From Mucilaginibacter tolerans (lineage in GTDB: Bacteria; Bacteroidota; Bacteroidia; Sphingobacteriales; Sphingobacteriaceae): a DNA stretch of 64,000 bases. Within the stretch, counting starts at the first letter, position 1; each line of letters starts with the position of its first letter. The DNA lies in NCBI RefSeq assembly GCF_030519375.1, contig NZ_JAUMKB010000023.1, positions 1-64,000 on the forward strand, written 5' to 3'. This document shows, one piece after another, positions 54,245-62,797 of the stretch. The notes below the pieces were generated by a model. It was not told where the DNA came from and did no database searches. It saw only the letters and a list, made by a program, of their open reading frames with translations. The position numbers were made by a program, and so were the translations under genes.

Positions 54245-55799
54245 TTTACTTTTTACTCACCTTTTCGCTCAAAGTAATCATCCAAAAAAAACGACTGAAC
54301 CAGGGAGGATAATCAATGTTGATTTTAACAAGGAAAAAGGACTTTTGAATACCTCATTTAAAGAGTGCGTTGGCGCAGGTCGTGCCAATGAAGGGTTACG
54401 GGCCGACTGGCAGCAGCAGTTAGCAATTGCAAGAAAAGAATGCGGTTTTAAATATATCCGGATGCACGGATTGCTTACCGATGATATGGCGGTTTACAGC
54501 GAAGACAGTAAGGGTAATCCGCAATATAATTACCAATATGTTGATGCTTTATACGACTACATTATAAGTATCGGAATGAAGCCTTTTGTAGAATTAGGCT
54601 TTATGCCGGGTGCGCTCGCCAGCGGGAATAAAACAATTTTTTGGTGGCGGGGCAATGTTACGCCGCCTAAAGACTATGAAAAATGGGAAGGGTTGATTCG
54701 TAACCTGACACAACATTTTACAGAGCGATATGGAGCCAATGAAGTAAAAACCTGGTATTTTGAAGTTTGGAATGAGCCGAATTTGAAAGATGGTTTCTGG
54801 ACCGGTTCCCAGTCGGACTATTTCAAACTGTACCAATATAGTGCAAAGGCAGTTAAAAGCGTAAATCAGGCATATAAAGTGGGTGGTCCAGCGACAGCCG
54901 GTGCAGCATGGGTGCCCGAAATGATTGCCTTTTGTAAGGAAAATGCCGTGCCTATCGATTTTATCAGTACACATTCCTACGGAGTAAAACAAGGATTTCT
55001 GGATGAACACGGCTCGTCGGGAACTGTCCTTGATAAAAACGAATGGAGCGTTAGTGGCGACGTTTTAAATTCACGCAAGCAGATCCAAACTTCGGCAATT
55101 CCCGGACTAGAACTGCATTATACAGAATGGAGCTCGTCTTATACACCTGCCGATCCCCTTCATGATAGCTATCACGAAGCAGCGTATATACTTAAAAAAC
55201 TAAAACAGGTTGGAACTGCGGCCAATTCGATGTCATACTGGACGTTTACGGATATTTTTGAAGAGTCCGGGCCACGTTTTACGCCTTTCCATGGCGGATT
55301 TGGTTTAATGAACATTGAAGGGATAAAAAAGCCAGCTTTTTTTGCCTATTCCTTTTTAAACAAACTGGGTGAAACTGAATTAGTCAATCGCGACAGTTCG
55401 TCGTGGGCCTGCAAAAATAATAGAGGAGACGTTCAGGTCTTATTATGGGATTATACCTACACCTTGCCCGATTCCATAAATAATCAGTCTTATTATATCC
55501 GCGACCTGCCTGCTAAATCAAAGGGCCAGGTTAAACTGGCAATATCGGGAATACCCAAAGGCAGATACCGAATGGAAGTTTATAAGATTGGTTACAAAGT
55601 AAATGATGCCTATATGACCTATGTTGCCTTTAATAAGCCAAATCAATTGACCAAACCTCAGGTCGACTTGCTCAAAAAACAAAATGATGGTCTTCCCATT
55701 TTGAAGGAGGATATAACAATCAGTAGCTCCGGCGCCTTTTCAAAGGTTCTTCCTATAAGAGAGAATGATGTTTTCTTAATTAAGCTTGTCAAATTTTAA
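54210..55799 (+). CDS. GH39 beta-xylosidase-type enzyme
   Basis: A 529-residue exported enzyme of glycoside hydrolase family 39. The signal peptide ends LFAQ. The (beta/alpha)8 barrel shows the acid/base E189 in YFEVWNEPNLKDGFW and the nucleophile E306 in ELHYTEWSSSY. GLMNIEGIKKPAFFAYSFLN precedes the beta-sandwich accessory domain (410-529). GH39 members are mainly beta-xylosidases, which points to xylose-containing side chains or xylan. It forms part of the esterase-GH3-GH39-GH2-GH97 run. Confidence 0.92.
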   Translation: MKKIFLSIILGSLLFTHLFAQSNHPKKTTEPGRIINVDFNKEKGLLNTSFKECVGAGRANEGLRADWQQQLAIARKECGFKYIRMHGLLTDDMAVYSEDSKGNPQYNYQYVDALYDYIISIGMKPFVELGFMPGALASGNKTIFWWRGNVTPPKDYEKWEGLIRNLTQHFTERYGANEVKTWYFEVWNEPNLKDGFWTGSQSDYFKLYQYSAKAVKSVNQAYKVGGPATAGAAWVPEMIAFCKENAVPIDFISTHSYGVKQGFLDEHGSSGTVLDKNEWSVSGDVLNSRKQIQTSAIPGLELHYTEWSSSYTPADPLHDSYHEAAYILKKLKQVGTAANSMSYWTFTDIFEESGPRFTPFHGGFGLMNIEGIKKPAFFAYSFLNKLGETELVNRDSSSWACKNNRGDVQVLLWDYTYTLPDSINNQSYYIRDLPAKSKGQVKLAISGIPKGRYRMEVYKIGYKVNDAYMTYVAFNKPNQLTKPQVDLLKKQNDGLPILKEDITISSSGAFSKVLPIRENDVFLIKLVKF

Positions 55800-55950
55800 C
55801 GTGGGTTACGATAACCTCTGAAATGAATTATCATCACAAAAAGTTAGCACCCGGAGATCAACATATTGATCCTGATGTGACTTTAAGCGGCTTGTTATAA
55901 AAGTTTATAAAGTTGAATTATTAAAGTAGCGCTGAAAATTACAGACCACT
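55800..55950. other. Short spacer with small dyads
   Basis: The gap between GH39 and GH2 holds GGTTA/TAACC and ATCAA/TTGAT dyads and a 25-codon open frame (55823-55900, MNYHHKKLAPGDQHIDPDVT) of uncertain meaning. No clear promoter or terminator is seen, so read-through is likely. Confidence 0.35.
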
Positions 55951-58395
55951 ATGAAACTCCATAATATTTACAATATTAAATATCACCTGAAAACGATAGT
56001 TACGGCCTTCCTGCTTTTTGGGGGTAACATTTTATGTCAGGCTCAAAATCCTGATAACGCTTTACGAAAACAGTTATTTGATTATAACTGGAAATTTTAC
56101 CTTGGAGATCCAGCAGCAGCAAAATCAAAGAAGTTTAACCACGTCAGCTGGCGGAGCCTGGATTTGCCGCATGACTGGAGTATTGAAGGCGATATAAATT
56201 CTAAAAATCCAACTGGTGGTGAAGGAGGGTACTTCCCTGCGGGTATCGGTTGGTACAGGAAGACATTCAGGGCTCCGGATGAATGGAAAGACAAAAAAGT
56301 TTCCATTTATTTTGAAGGGGTTTATATGAATTCTGAAGTTTTTATCAATGGAAAATCGCTTGGAATTCATCCCTATGGTTATACGTCGTTTAGTTATGAT
56401 CTTTCCTCTTATTTAGATTTTAATAATGAGAATGTAATAGCAGTAAGGGTAGACAATTCGCAACAAGTGAACAGCCGCTGGTATAGTGGTTCCGGAATCT
56501 ATCGCCATGTTTGGATGATGGCTACCGATGCTGTGCACGTGGATGACTGGGGTGTTGCAATCACAACCCCTGATGTTACTTCGAAAAAAGCAACCGTTCA
56601 AATCAAAACATCGATAAAAAATGAAACCGGTTCACCTCAAAGGATTGTTCTTAGTACCCGGTTACGAGATGCGAATGCTAAAGATGCAGGGAATAGTCAA
56701 ATAAACGTCGAAGTGGCTGCCAATAGCCAGAAGGAAATCGAACAAACCATAGCGATAGCAGATCCGCTGCTATGGACGCCGGAAACGCCCAGATTATACC
56801 AGGCTCAAATACAACTATCCCAAAATAAAAAAGTCATTGACGAGACTAAAACCGATTTTGGGGTGCGTTTCATAAAATTTACTGCTGAAAATGGGTTCGA
56901 GCTTAATGGGAAACAAATAAAGATCAGCGGTGGGTGTATGCACCACGATAATGGATGCCTGGGCGCTGCTGCTTTTGACCGTGCGGAGGAACGTAAGGTC
57001 GAGTTACTTAAAAAGGCGGGATTTAACGCTGTGAGAACTTCCCACAACCCCCCATCGGAGGCTTTTTTAAATGCCTGCGACAGATTAGGGTTATTAGTTA
57101 TGGATGAAGCGTTTGATTGCTGGAGACAAGGGAAAAAGAAATATGATTATGCACAGTATTTCGACCATTGGTGGAAACGCGATTTAGATGCAATGGTACT
57201 GCGCGATCGTAACCATCCTTCAATTATTATGTGGAGTATTGGCAATGAAATAGTAGAGCGGGGGAGCCCACAAGCCGTTGAAACTGCCAAAATGCTTGCG
57301 AGTGCGGTCAAGCATATAGATACATCGCGTCCCGTTACATCTGCTATTGTGGAAGCCGGCAAAGATTGGGCTGCCCTTGATCCCCTGATGGCCGCGCATG
57401 ACATTGGCGGTTATAATTATCATTTGTGGAATGCCCCTTCGGATCATCAAAGGGTTCCTTCGCGGATAATTGTTCAAACGGAGTCCTATCCGAAGGATGC
57501 TTTTATCAATTGGAAATTGGTACAGAACCACAATTATATCATTGGAGATTTTGTTTGGACAGCTGTAGATTATCTGGGAGAATCGGGCATAGGCCGTTGG
57601 TACTACTCAGGTGAGACGCCGGGAGAGCACTGGGAACATGATTTATTCCCATGGCATGGGGCCTACTGCGGTGATATTGATTTAATAGGATGGAGAAAAC
57701 CAATTTCCCATTATCGCAACCTGCTGTATAATGACTCCGAAAAGCTTTATATGGCCGTTCGTGAACCTAAACCGGATTCTTCGGAAATTAAGACAACATG
57801 GTGGGCGGTGTGGCCAACATGGGAAAGTTGGACATGGCCGGCAAGCATAGGTAAGAATATGCAGATAGAAATCTATTCAAAATATCCGAGCGTCAGGCTT
57901 TATCTCAACGACAAGCTCATTGGTGAAAAGTCAACAACTCTTGAACAAGAGTATAAGGCTGAATTTTCAATGCCGTATTCACCCGGCTTGCTTAAAGCTG
58001 TAGGGGTGGATAATCATAAGGAAATGGAATCCACTATTTTGAAAACCTCCGGCGATGCGGCAAAAATCCAACTAAGCGCTGATCGACAAGAAATAGCAGC
58101 GGATGGGCAAGATTTGTCTTATGTAACTATTGAGATAACAGACAACGATGGTATATTTCAACCGAATGCCGCAAACCGCCTGCATTTTAACATTGACGGA
58201 CCGGGAACAATTGCAGGAGTAGCAAATGCGGATATGAAAGACACTGACCCATATACAGGAAATACGCATAAAGCATGGCACGGACAGGCCTTGGTTGTAA
58301 TTAAAAGCACTCACCGCGCGGGCGATATCAAATTGACAGTTAGTTCGGATGGGTTATCGGCGGGAGTTCTAAATATCAGAGCATTTAAACAATAA
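55951..58395 (+). CDS. GH2 beta-galactosidase-type enzyme
   Basis: An 814-residue exported glycoside hydrolase family 2 enzyme. The long signal ends CQAQ. The N-terminal sugar-binding jelly roll shows WRSLDLPHDWSIEGD and GIGWYRKTF. An immunoglobulin-like domain follows, then the barrel with acid/base E433 in MWSIGNEIVERGSP and nucleophile E511 in IVQTESYPKDAF. C-terminal DUF4982-like and Big-type sandwich domains complete the 'long' GH2 form. Beta-galactosidase is the commonest activity for this layout; others are possible. Confidence 0.93.
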   Translation: MKLHNIYNIKYHLKTIVTAFLLFGGNILCQAQNPDNALRKQLFDYNWKFYLGDPAAAKSKKFNHVSWRSLDLPHDWSIEGDINSKNPTGGEGGYFPAGIGWYRKTFRAPDEWKDKKVSIYFEGVYMNSEVFINGKSLGIHPYGYTSFSYDLSSYLDFNNENVIAVRVDNSQQVNSRWYSGSGIYRHVWMMATDAVHVDDWGVAITTPDVTSKKATVQIKTSIKNETGSPQRIVLSTRLRDANAKDAGNSQINVEVAANSQKEIEQTIAIADPLLWTPETPRLYQAQIQLSQNKKVIDETKTDFGVRFIKFTAENGFELNGKQIKISGGCMHHDNGCLGAAAFDRAEERKVELLKKAGFNAVRTSHNPPSEAFLNACDRLGLLVMDEAFDCWRQGKKKYDYAQYFDHWWKRDLDAMVLRDRNHPSIIMWSIGNEIVERGSPQAVETAKMLASAVKHIDTSRPVTSAIVEAGKDWAALDPLMAAHDIGGYNYHLWNAPSDHQRVPSRIIVQTESYPKDAFINWKLVQNHNYIIGDFVWTAVDYLGESGIGRWYYSGETPGEHWEHDLFPWHGAYCGDIDLIGWRKPISHYRNLLYNDSEKLYMAVREPKPDSSEIKTTWWAVWPTWESWTWPASIGKNMQIEIYSKYPSVRLYLNDKLIGEKSTTLEQEYKAEFSMPYSPGLLKAVGVDNHKEMESTILKTSGDAAKIQLSADRQEIAADGQDLSYVTIEITDNDGIFQPNAANRLHFNIDGPGTIAGVANADMKDTDPYTGNTHKAWHGQALVVIKSTHRAGDIKLTVSSDGLSAGVLNIRAFKQ

Positions 58396-58430
58396 CAAAT
58401 TATTTGAATTGTAACAACAGACTAAAATAT

Positions 58431-60344
58431 ATGAAATATTTTTTCTTAGTGCTGGGCCTTTTTTGGGGTCTTATGGGTTATGCGCAAGAAGTTTTATCCC
58501 CTAATAAAAAAATTAAGGTAGTTGTTGAAATGCAGTCGTCAGGCCAAAAAGGCTTAGGCCAGGCTTATTTTAAAGTGCTGTATAAAAGCAATGGAACTTA
58601 TGTTGAAGTATTGCCCTCCTCGCCATTAGGCATTGTAAGGGCCGATCAGCAATTCGTATCAAATCTCAAATTCGTTGGAGAGGGCAGGCCTGTCGCCGTT
58701 CACGACAAATATGAAATGCTGATCGGAAAGCGGAGAGCTTGTGAAAATTTTGGCACCGAAAAAACATTTAGCTATCAAAATTCCTCAAAGCAGCCCCTAA
58801 ATATCACTTTCAGGGTTTATAACGATGGGGTTGCGTTCAGGTACGCTTTCCCCAATCAGTCCGATTCCAGCTTATCAATTACAGATGAAGCAACAGGTTA
58901 TGTAATACCTCAGGGTACATCGAGATGGATGCAGCCCTTTGATAAATCTTACGAGAGGTTTTATCCGCTTAATACCGGCGCAAACGATGAAAAAAATGCG
59001 GGTGATTGGGCATTCCCTGCCTTGTATAAGATTAATGACCAGCCGTTATGGGTACTGATTTCGGAGGCATGTATAAGCCGGCAAAACTGTGCGGCCAGGC
59101 TTAACTACAGGCAAGGCACAAACCTGTATAAGGTTACCTACCCTTCGGCAGCGAAAAATTGGAATGGAGGGGCCGCGTCCAGTCTGCCATGGAAATCGCA
59201 ATGGCATGTGATGATGGTGGGCGCGTTATCTGACCTGGTAGAGAGTACCCTGATTACCGATGTAAGCGAACCCGCTACTTTTACTGACACCAAATGGATT
59301 GAGCCGGGAAGCGTGGCCTGGGTATACTGGGCAAATAACCACGGCTCAAAGGATTATCAGAAGGTAGTAGAATACATCGACCTGGCCGTAAAAATGAATT
59401 GGCCCTATGTGCTCATTGACTGGGAATGGGATGTAATGTCGAATGGCGGAACAGTAAAGGATGCGATAAATTATGCCCGTAGCAAGGGCATCAAAACACT
59501 TTTATGGTATAATTCAGGTACCGATTGGCTTGGTCCAACCCCAGCGGACAGACTGTTAACACATGAGAAAAGAGAAAAGGAGTTTTCATGGCTGAATGAT
59601 ATTGGCGTTTCGGGCATCAAGGTCGATTTTTTTGGGGGAGACCGCCAGGAGATGATGAAGTATTATATGGATATTCTGGAAGACGCAGCAAAACATAAGC
59701 TGCTGGTAAACTTTCACGGAGCTACTGTACCCCGCGGCTGGGCGCGTACTTATCCCAATTTGATGAGTACCGAAGCGGTGTACGGTGCTGAATGGTATAA
59801 TAACGCTGGCATCTTAACTGACATGGCTGCCTCACATAACACGACTCTACCATTTACGCGTAATATAGTAGGTCCTATGGACTATACACCGGTAACTTTT
59901 TCCAATTCGCAGCACGAACATAAAACGTCTTTTGCCCACGAGCTAGCTTTGGCTGTGGTATTTGAATCCGGATTACAGCATTTTGCAGACAGGCCTTCTG
60001 CCTATTATGGTTTAACTGACGCACCGCGAAAGTTTCTAATGGCATTTCCCACAACATGGGATGAAACAAAACTGATAGAAGGCTACCCGGGCGAAATGGT
60101 TGTTATTGCGCGAAGAAAAGGCAAACTATGGTATGTTGCCGGGCTTAATGGGAAAGACACTCCGCAAACGCTCAATGTTAGTTTCGCCTTTTTAGGCAAC
60201 TCAAACTATTCTTTCCAAATATTCAAAGACGGAACAGATACGAAGTCAATTACAACTGAAACCAGTAGCGTAAAAAAAACAGACATACTGCACATCCAAT
60301 GCCTGTCCAGAGGCGGTTTTGCAGGAGTGATAAGCGAGAAATAA
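58431..60344 (+). CDS. GH97 alpha-glycosidase, probably retaining alpha-galactosidase type
   Basis: 637 residues from ATG 58431, which directly precedes the signal peptide (MKYFFLVLGLFWGLMGYAQ); a TTG 27 bp earlier is not needed. Domains are an N-terminal super-sandwich (to about 270), a (beta/alpha)8 barrel and a C-terminal beta domain. In family 97, retaining members use an Asp nucleophile and inverting SusB-type members use Glu bases. Here D399 (SGIKVDFFGGDRQ) and E448 (MSTEAVYGAEW) stand at the retaining-type positions, which suggests an alpha-galactosidase. It closes the enzyme run. Confidence 0.9.
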   Translation: MKYFFLVLGLFWGLMGYAQEVLSPNKKIKVVVEMQSSGQKGLGQAYFKVLYKSNGTYVEVLPSSPLGIVRADQQFVSNLKFVGEGRPVAVHDKYEMLIGKRRACENFGTEKTFSYQNSSKQPLNITFRVYNDGVAFRYAFPNQSDSSLSITDEATGYVIPQGTSRWMQPFDKSYERFYPLNTGANDEKNAGDWAFPALYKINDQPLWVLISEACISRQNCAARLNYRQGTNLYKVTYPSAAKNWNGGAASSLPWKSQWHVMMVGALSDLVESTLITDVSEPATFTDTKWIEPGSVAWVYWANNHGSKDYQKVVEYIDLAVKMNWPYVLIDWEWDVMSNGGTVKDAINYARSKGIKTLLWYNSGTDWLGPTPADRLLTHEKREKEFSWLNDIGVSGIKVDFFGGDRQEMMKYYMDILEDAAKHKLLVNFHGATVPRGWARTYPNLMSTEAVYGAEWYNNAGILTDMAASHNTTLPFTRNIVGPMDYTPVTFSNSQHEHKTSFAHELALAVVFESGLQHFADRPSAYYGLTDAPRKFLMAFPTTWDETKLIEGYPGEMVVIARRKGKLWYVAGLNGKDTPQTLNVSFAFLGNSNYSFQIFKDGTDTKSITTETSSVKKTDILHIQCLSRGGFAGVISEK

Positions 60345-60657
60345 GTAACAATATATTTTAAGCACCTCAAGAAACATAATTTATGATCTGATAGATGCTA
60401 GAAAGTCGAAGACCTTTAACCTTTCAATTCGATAAACCACTTTAGACCTTGAACGCTGCGCTATGTACGCTATAAAGATGTGTTAATAGTGCGGCTAAGG
60501 GTAAAAAAGTCGGATTTGTATAAAATAAAGTCTATTTGATATAACGATATGCATCAGCCTATGATGTAAATTCGTAAATAACCAGTTGTAAATTGAAATT
60601 TTGCGACCCGGTCTATATGGTTTTTAAACATCGCAAACAGATTTCGAAGATCCACGG

Positions 60658-60692
60658 ACTATAGCCATGCATCCAGTAAAACTGGGCTGTAG
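60658..60692 (+). terminator. Two-tier hairpin, possible operon terminator
   Basis: Outer stem ACTATAGC / GCTGTAGT (one G-T) and inner stem CCAGT / ACTGG with AAA loop; a seven-base bulge joins them. The following TTTATTGT is T-rich but broken. It lies about 310 bp after the GH97 stop. Confidence 0.35.
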
Positions 60693-60842
60693 TTTATTGT
60701 ATATCAGTGCTAAATTACCAATGAGTGTTTTTTTAACAATTATTTCTCAATTTAATTTGGTTAATGATTTAATAAACTTAAATTAGTATTACAATTAAAA
60801 CCTAATATATAGCCTCCCGCTGCAAATTGAATGTTTATTGAC

Positions 60843-60863
60843 TAATAACTGGATTAGTTATTA
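60843..60863. promoter_or_regulatory. Dyad TAATAACT-N5-AGTTATTA before the ECF sigma gene
   Basis: A perfect 8-bp inverted repeat with a 5-bp spacer, 35 bp upstream of the sigma-factor ATG. The position is that of an operator or promoter-proximal site. The regulator is unknown. Confidence 0.45.
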
Positions 60864-60897
60864 TCGATGAGGTTGGGCTGTATAAACATTAAAACTA

Positions 60898-61488
60898 ATG
60901 AGAGAGCCAATCGAATCATATCATACTGATGATGTTTTATTGTTGCAGCAAATAGAACAAGGCAGTAAGCATGCATTTAATGTATTGTATGAAAAGTATT
61001 GGGAGAAAGCTTATTCTGAGGCCTATAAACGTTTAAAAGATGCAGATCAGGCTAAAGATATAGTTCAGGAAATATTCACCCATATCTGGCTCAAAAAAGA
61101 AAGTCTCCATATTAATAATTTACCAGCTTATTTGAACGTCGCCGTACGTAATAAGGTATTCAAATTGATTGAAAAGCAGAAACTCATCCATCCATTCTTT
61201 GATATCCTTGAGGATATGCCTGCAACACATCAGCAGGCTGACAATAATTTGCTTTGGAAAGAGTTTTTAACATCCTACGAAGCACTTTTAGATGCGCTTC
61301 CTCCCAAGAGACAAATCATTTTCCGTCTACACTTTCAAAATGATTTACCGACCAAAGACATTGCGGCAAAATTAGGGGTCACCAGAAAGACAGTTCAAAA
61401 TCAGCTCGGGAAAGCTATTGAAAAATTAAAAGTGTCATTATTACCCTTCCTTATTTTGTTGATCTTTTTATTGCAGGATATAGACTGA
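60898..61488 (+). CDS. ECF sigma factor (Bacteroidota PUL type)
   Basis: A 196-residue extracytoplasmic-function sigma factor. Region 2 is AFNVLYEKYWEKAYSEAYKRL and KDIVQEIFTHIWLKK (about 28-70). Region 4 is ALDALPPKRQIIFRLHFQND and TKDIAAKLGVTRKTVQNQLG (about 130-170). A hydrophobic C-terminal tail (LLPFLILLIFLLQD) is common in this subfamily. With FecR directly downstream it should switch on the susC operon when the porin signals substrate. Confidence 0.93.
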   Translation: MREPIESYHTDDVLLLQQIEQGSKHAFNVLYEKYWEKAYSEAYKRLKDADQAKDIVQEIFTHIWLKKESLHINNLPAYLNVAVRNKVFKLIEKQKLIHPFFDILEDMPATHQQADNNLLWKEFLTSYEALLDALPPKRQIIFRLHFQNDLPTKDIAAKLGVTRKTVQNQLGKAIEKLKVSLLPFLILLIFLLQDID

Positions 61489-61578
61489 TTAACTCTTCAA
61501 AAAAAATATTTTTTCACTGGATGGGACTTTTGTTTATTTAAAGGTCATATCTATAACCAATTGTATAAACTATTCTAA

Positions 61579-62571
61579 ATGGACAAGCAATATTTTCTCG
61601 AACTGCTGCATAAATACCTTAATGATGAAGCAACAGATGAAGAGCAACAGTTCTTAGTAAAATATTACGACTTGTTTTCTGCTGAACCGGACGTTATTTC
61701 CTTATTGAGCGATGAGCAAAAAGAGAAATTAAAAAAAGACATACACTCCTCAATTTGGGAAAATATTGATGAGCATATCAATGCCGACAAAAAAATAGTA
61801 CCCTTAAAGGCCTGGTTCTTAAGAATTGCTGCTGCGGCTGTAATTATAGGTATTTGTGGCATAGGGTTTTTATTTTTACGTAATAAACCGGTTATAAAGC
61901 CAACCGCGTTAAACGCAGTCCATAAGCAAAAACCCAACTTGTTGGTTATTCTTCCTGACGGGAGTAGGGTAATCATAAGTTATGGTAGTAAACTTACCTA
62001 CGCTTCATCTTTTGATGGTTTAGCAAAACGCGAAGTATATCTGACAGGTGAAGCCTTTTTTGATATAAAACACGACAATTTAAAGCCATTTGTTGTACAT
62101 ACCGGCAAGGTGGAAACAACCGTATTGGGTACGGCATTTGATGTTAAGGCTCTTCCCGGCGATAAGACCATAACAGTAACCGTTACAAGAGGTAAGGTGA
62201 AAGTCAGTGATCATAATAGACTCCTGGGTATAATTATCCCTAATCAGCAGATTACTTTTAATAAGCAAAAATCTATTTCGACGCAAAGTAGCATAGATGC
62301 CAAAACCTATACGATTTGGACGGCGCAGGATAATTTGTATTTTGAAGATTTAAGTTTTGGTGAAGCTGCTAAGGTATTGGAAGAGCGGTTTAAGGTTAAA
62401 ATATTATTTACGGACCAGCTTATTCAATCAAAACATTTTACGTCTACTTTCGATAAGTCTGCAAGCCTTGATCAGGCGTTAAAAAGCATTTGTGAGTTCA
62501 ATGATGCCTCTTATTCTTACGATAAAGAAAGAACTACAATAACCATCAGCAGTAAATCTCAAACCAATTAA
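61579..62571 (+). CDS. FecR-family anti-sigma factor
   Basis: A 330-residue inner-membrane anti-sigma factor. Residues 1-70 are the cytoplasmic sigma-binding region (FLELLHKYLNDEATDEEQQF). The membrane helix is at about 76-96 (FLRIAAAAVIIGICGIGFLF). The periplasmic FecR domain shows LPDGSRVIISYGSKLTY and REVYLTGEAFFDIKHDNLKPF. The C-terminal DUF4974 part (YFEDLSFGEAAKVLEERFKV) receives the signal from the SusC STN domain. It follows the sigma gene by 90 bp. Confidence 0.94.
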   Translation: MDKQYFLELLHKYLNDEATDEEQQFLVKYYDLFSAEPDVISLLSDEQKEKLKKDIHSSIWENIDEHINADKKIVPLKAWFLRIAAAAVIIGICGIGFLFLRNKPVIKPTALNAVHKQKPNLLVILPDGSRVIISYGSKLTYASSFDGLAKREVYLTGEAFFDIKHDNLKPFVVHTGKVETTVLGTAFDVKALPGDKTITVTVTRGKVKVSDHNRLLGIIIPNQQITFNKQKSISTQSSIDAKTYTIWTAQDNLYFEDLSFGEAAKVLEERFKVKILFTDQLIQSKHFTSTFDKSASLDQALKSICEFNDASYSYDKERTTITISSKSQTN

Positions 62572-62582
62572 ACTTAAAATAT

Positions 62583-62654
62583 ATGACGAAAAATTACTTC
62601 ACAATCGCAAATGGAGTTTATTCCAAAGAAAGCCTGAACGGTTCTCCAACATAA
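62583..62654 (+). CDS. Possible 23-codon peptide between fecR and susC
   Basis: An ATG 11 bp after the fecR stop opens 23 codons (MTKNYFTIANGVYSKESLNG and three more residues) ending within the A-run that starts the leftward terminator. It could be a leader peptide or chance. Only its position and tidy composition support it. Confidence 0.2.
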   Translation: MTKNYFTIANGVYSKESLNGSPT

Positions 62655-62700
62655 AAAACCCCCCGGAATCATTTTCTAAGAAAGTGAAATCCAGAGGGTT
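62653..62700 (-). terminator. Leftward intrinsic terminator between fecR and susC
   Basis: Read on the minus strand, AACCCTCTGGA pairs with TCCGGGGGGTT (11 bp with G-T pairs) and an inner TCACTTTCT / AGAAAATGA extends the stem. It is followed directly by TTTTTT. The plus strand has no T run after the hairpin, so it acts only on a minus-strand transcript. No minus-strand gene is present here. Confidence 0.7.
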
Positions 62701-62717
62701 GCTATTGCTACTCGACG

Positions 62718-62729
62718 GCAATCGATTGC
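62718..62729. promoter_or_regulatory. 12-bp palindrome in the susC leader
   Basis: GCAATCGATTGC is a perfect palindrome, 69 bp before the susC ATG. It lies within the stretch covered by the candidate antisense RNA, where it would form a hairpin, or it may be a protein site. Confidence 0.4.
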
Positions 62730-62797
62730 ATTAGCCAAAGTGTTTTAAATTTTAACATTCAATCGAAGACATTAATCACTTAAAACAAATTAAAATT

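Larger units (their letters stand above)
60345..60897. other. Intergenic region upstream of the sigma factor gene
   Basis: About 550 AT-rich bases with no convincing gene. They contain a folded element at 60658-60692 (ACTATAGC..GCTGTAGT around CCAGT-AAA-ACTGG, followed by TTTATTGTAT), which may end the GH97 transcript. A TTTGCGA/TCGCAAA pair lies at 60600-60637, and a perfect dyad at 60843-60863 before the sigma gene. Confidence 0.45.
62653..62780 (-). ncRNA. Candidate antisense RNA over the susC leader
   Basis: Inferred from the orphan leftward terminator. A relaxed minus-strand -7 box (TTAATTTG, 62786-62793) would start a transcript near 62779 and give about 125 nt covering the susC 5' leader. 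Antisense RNAs at this position are known for Bacteroides PULs (DonS-type). The promoter lacks a -33 match, so the 5' end is a guess. Confidence 0.35.
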
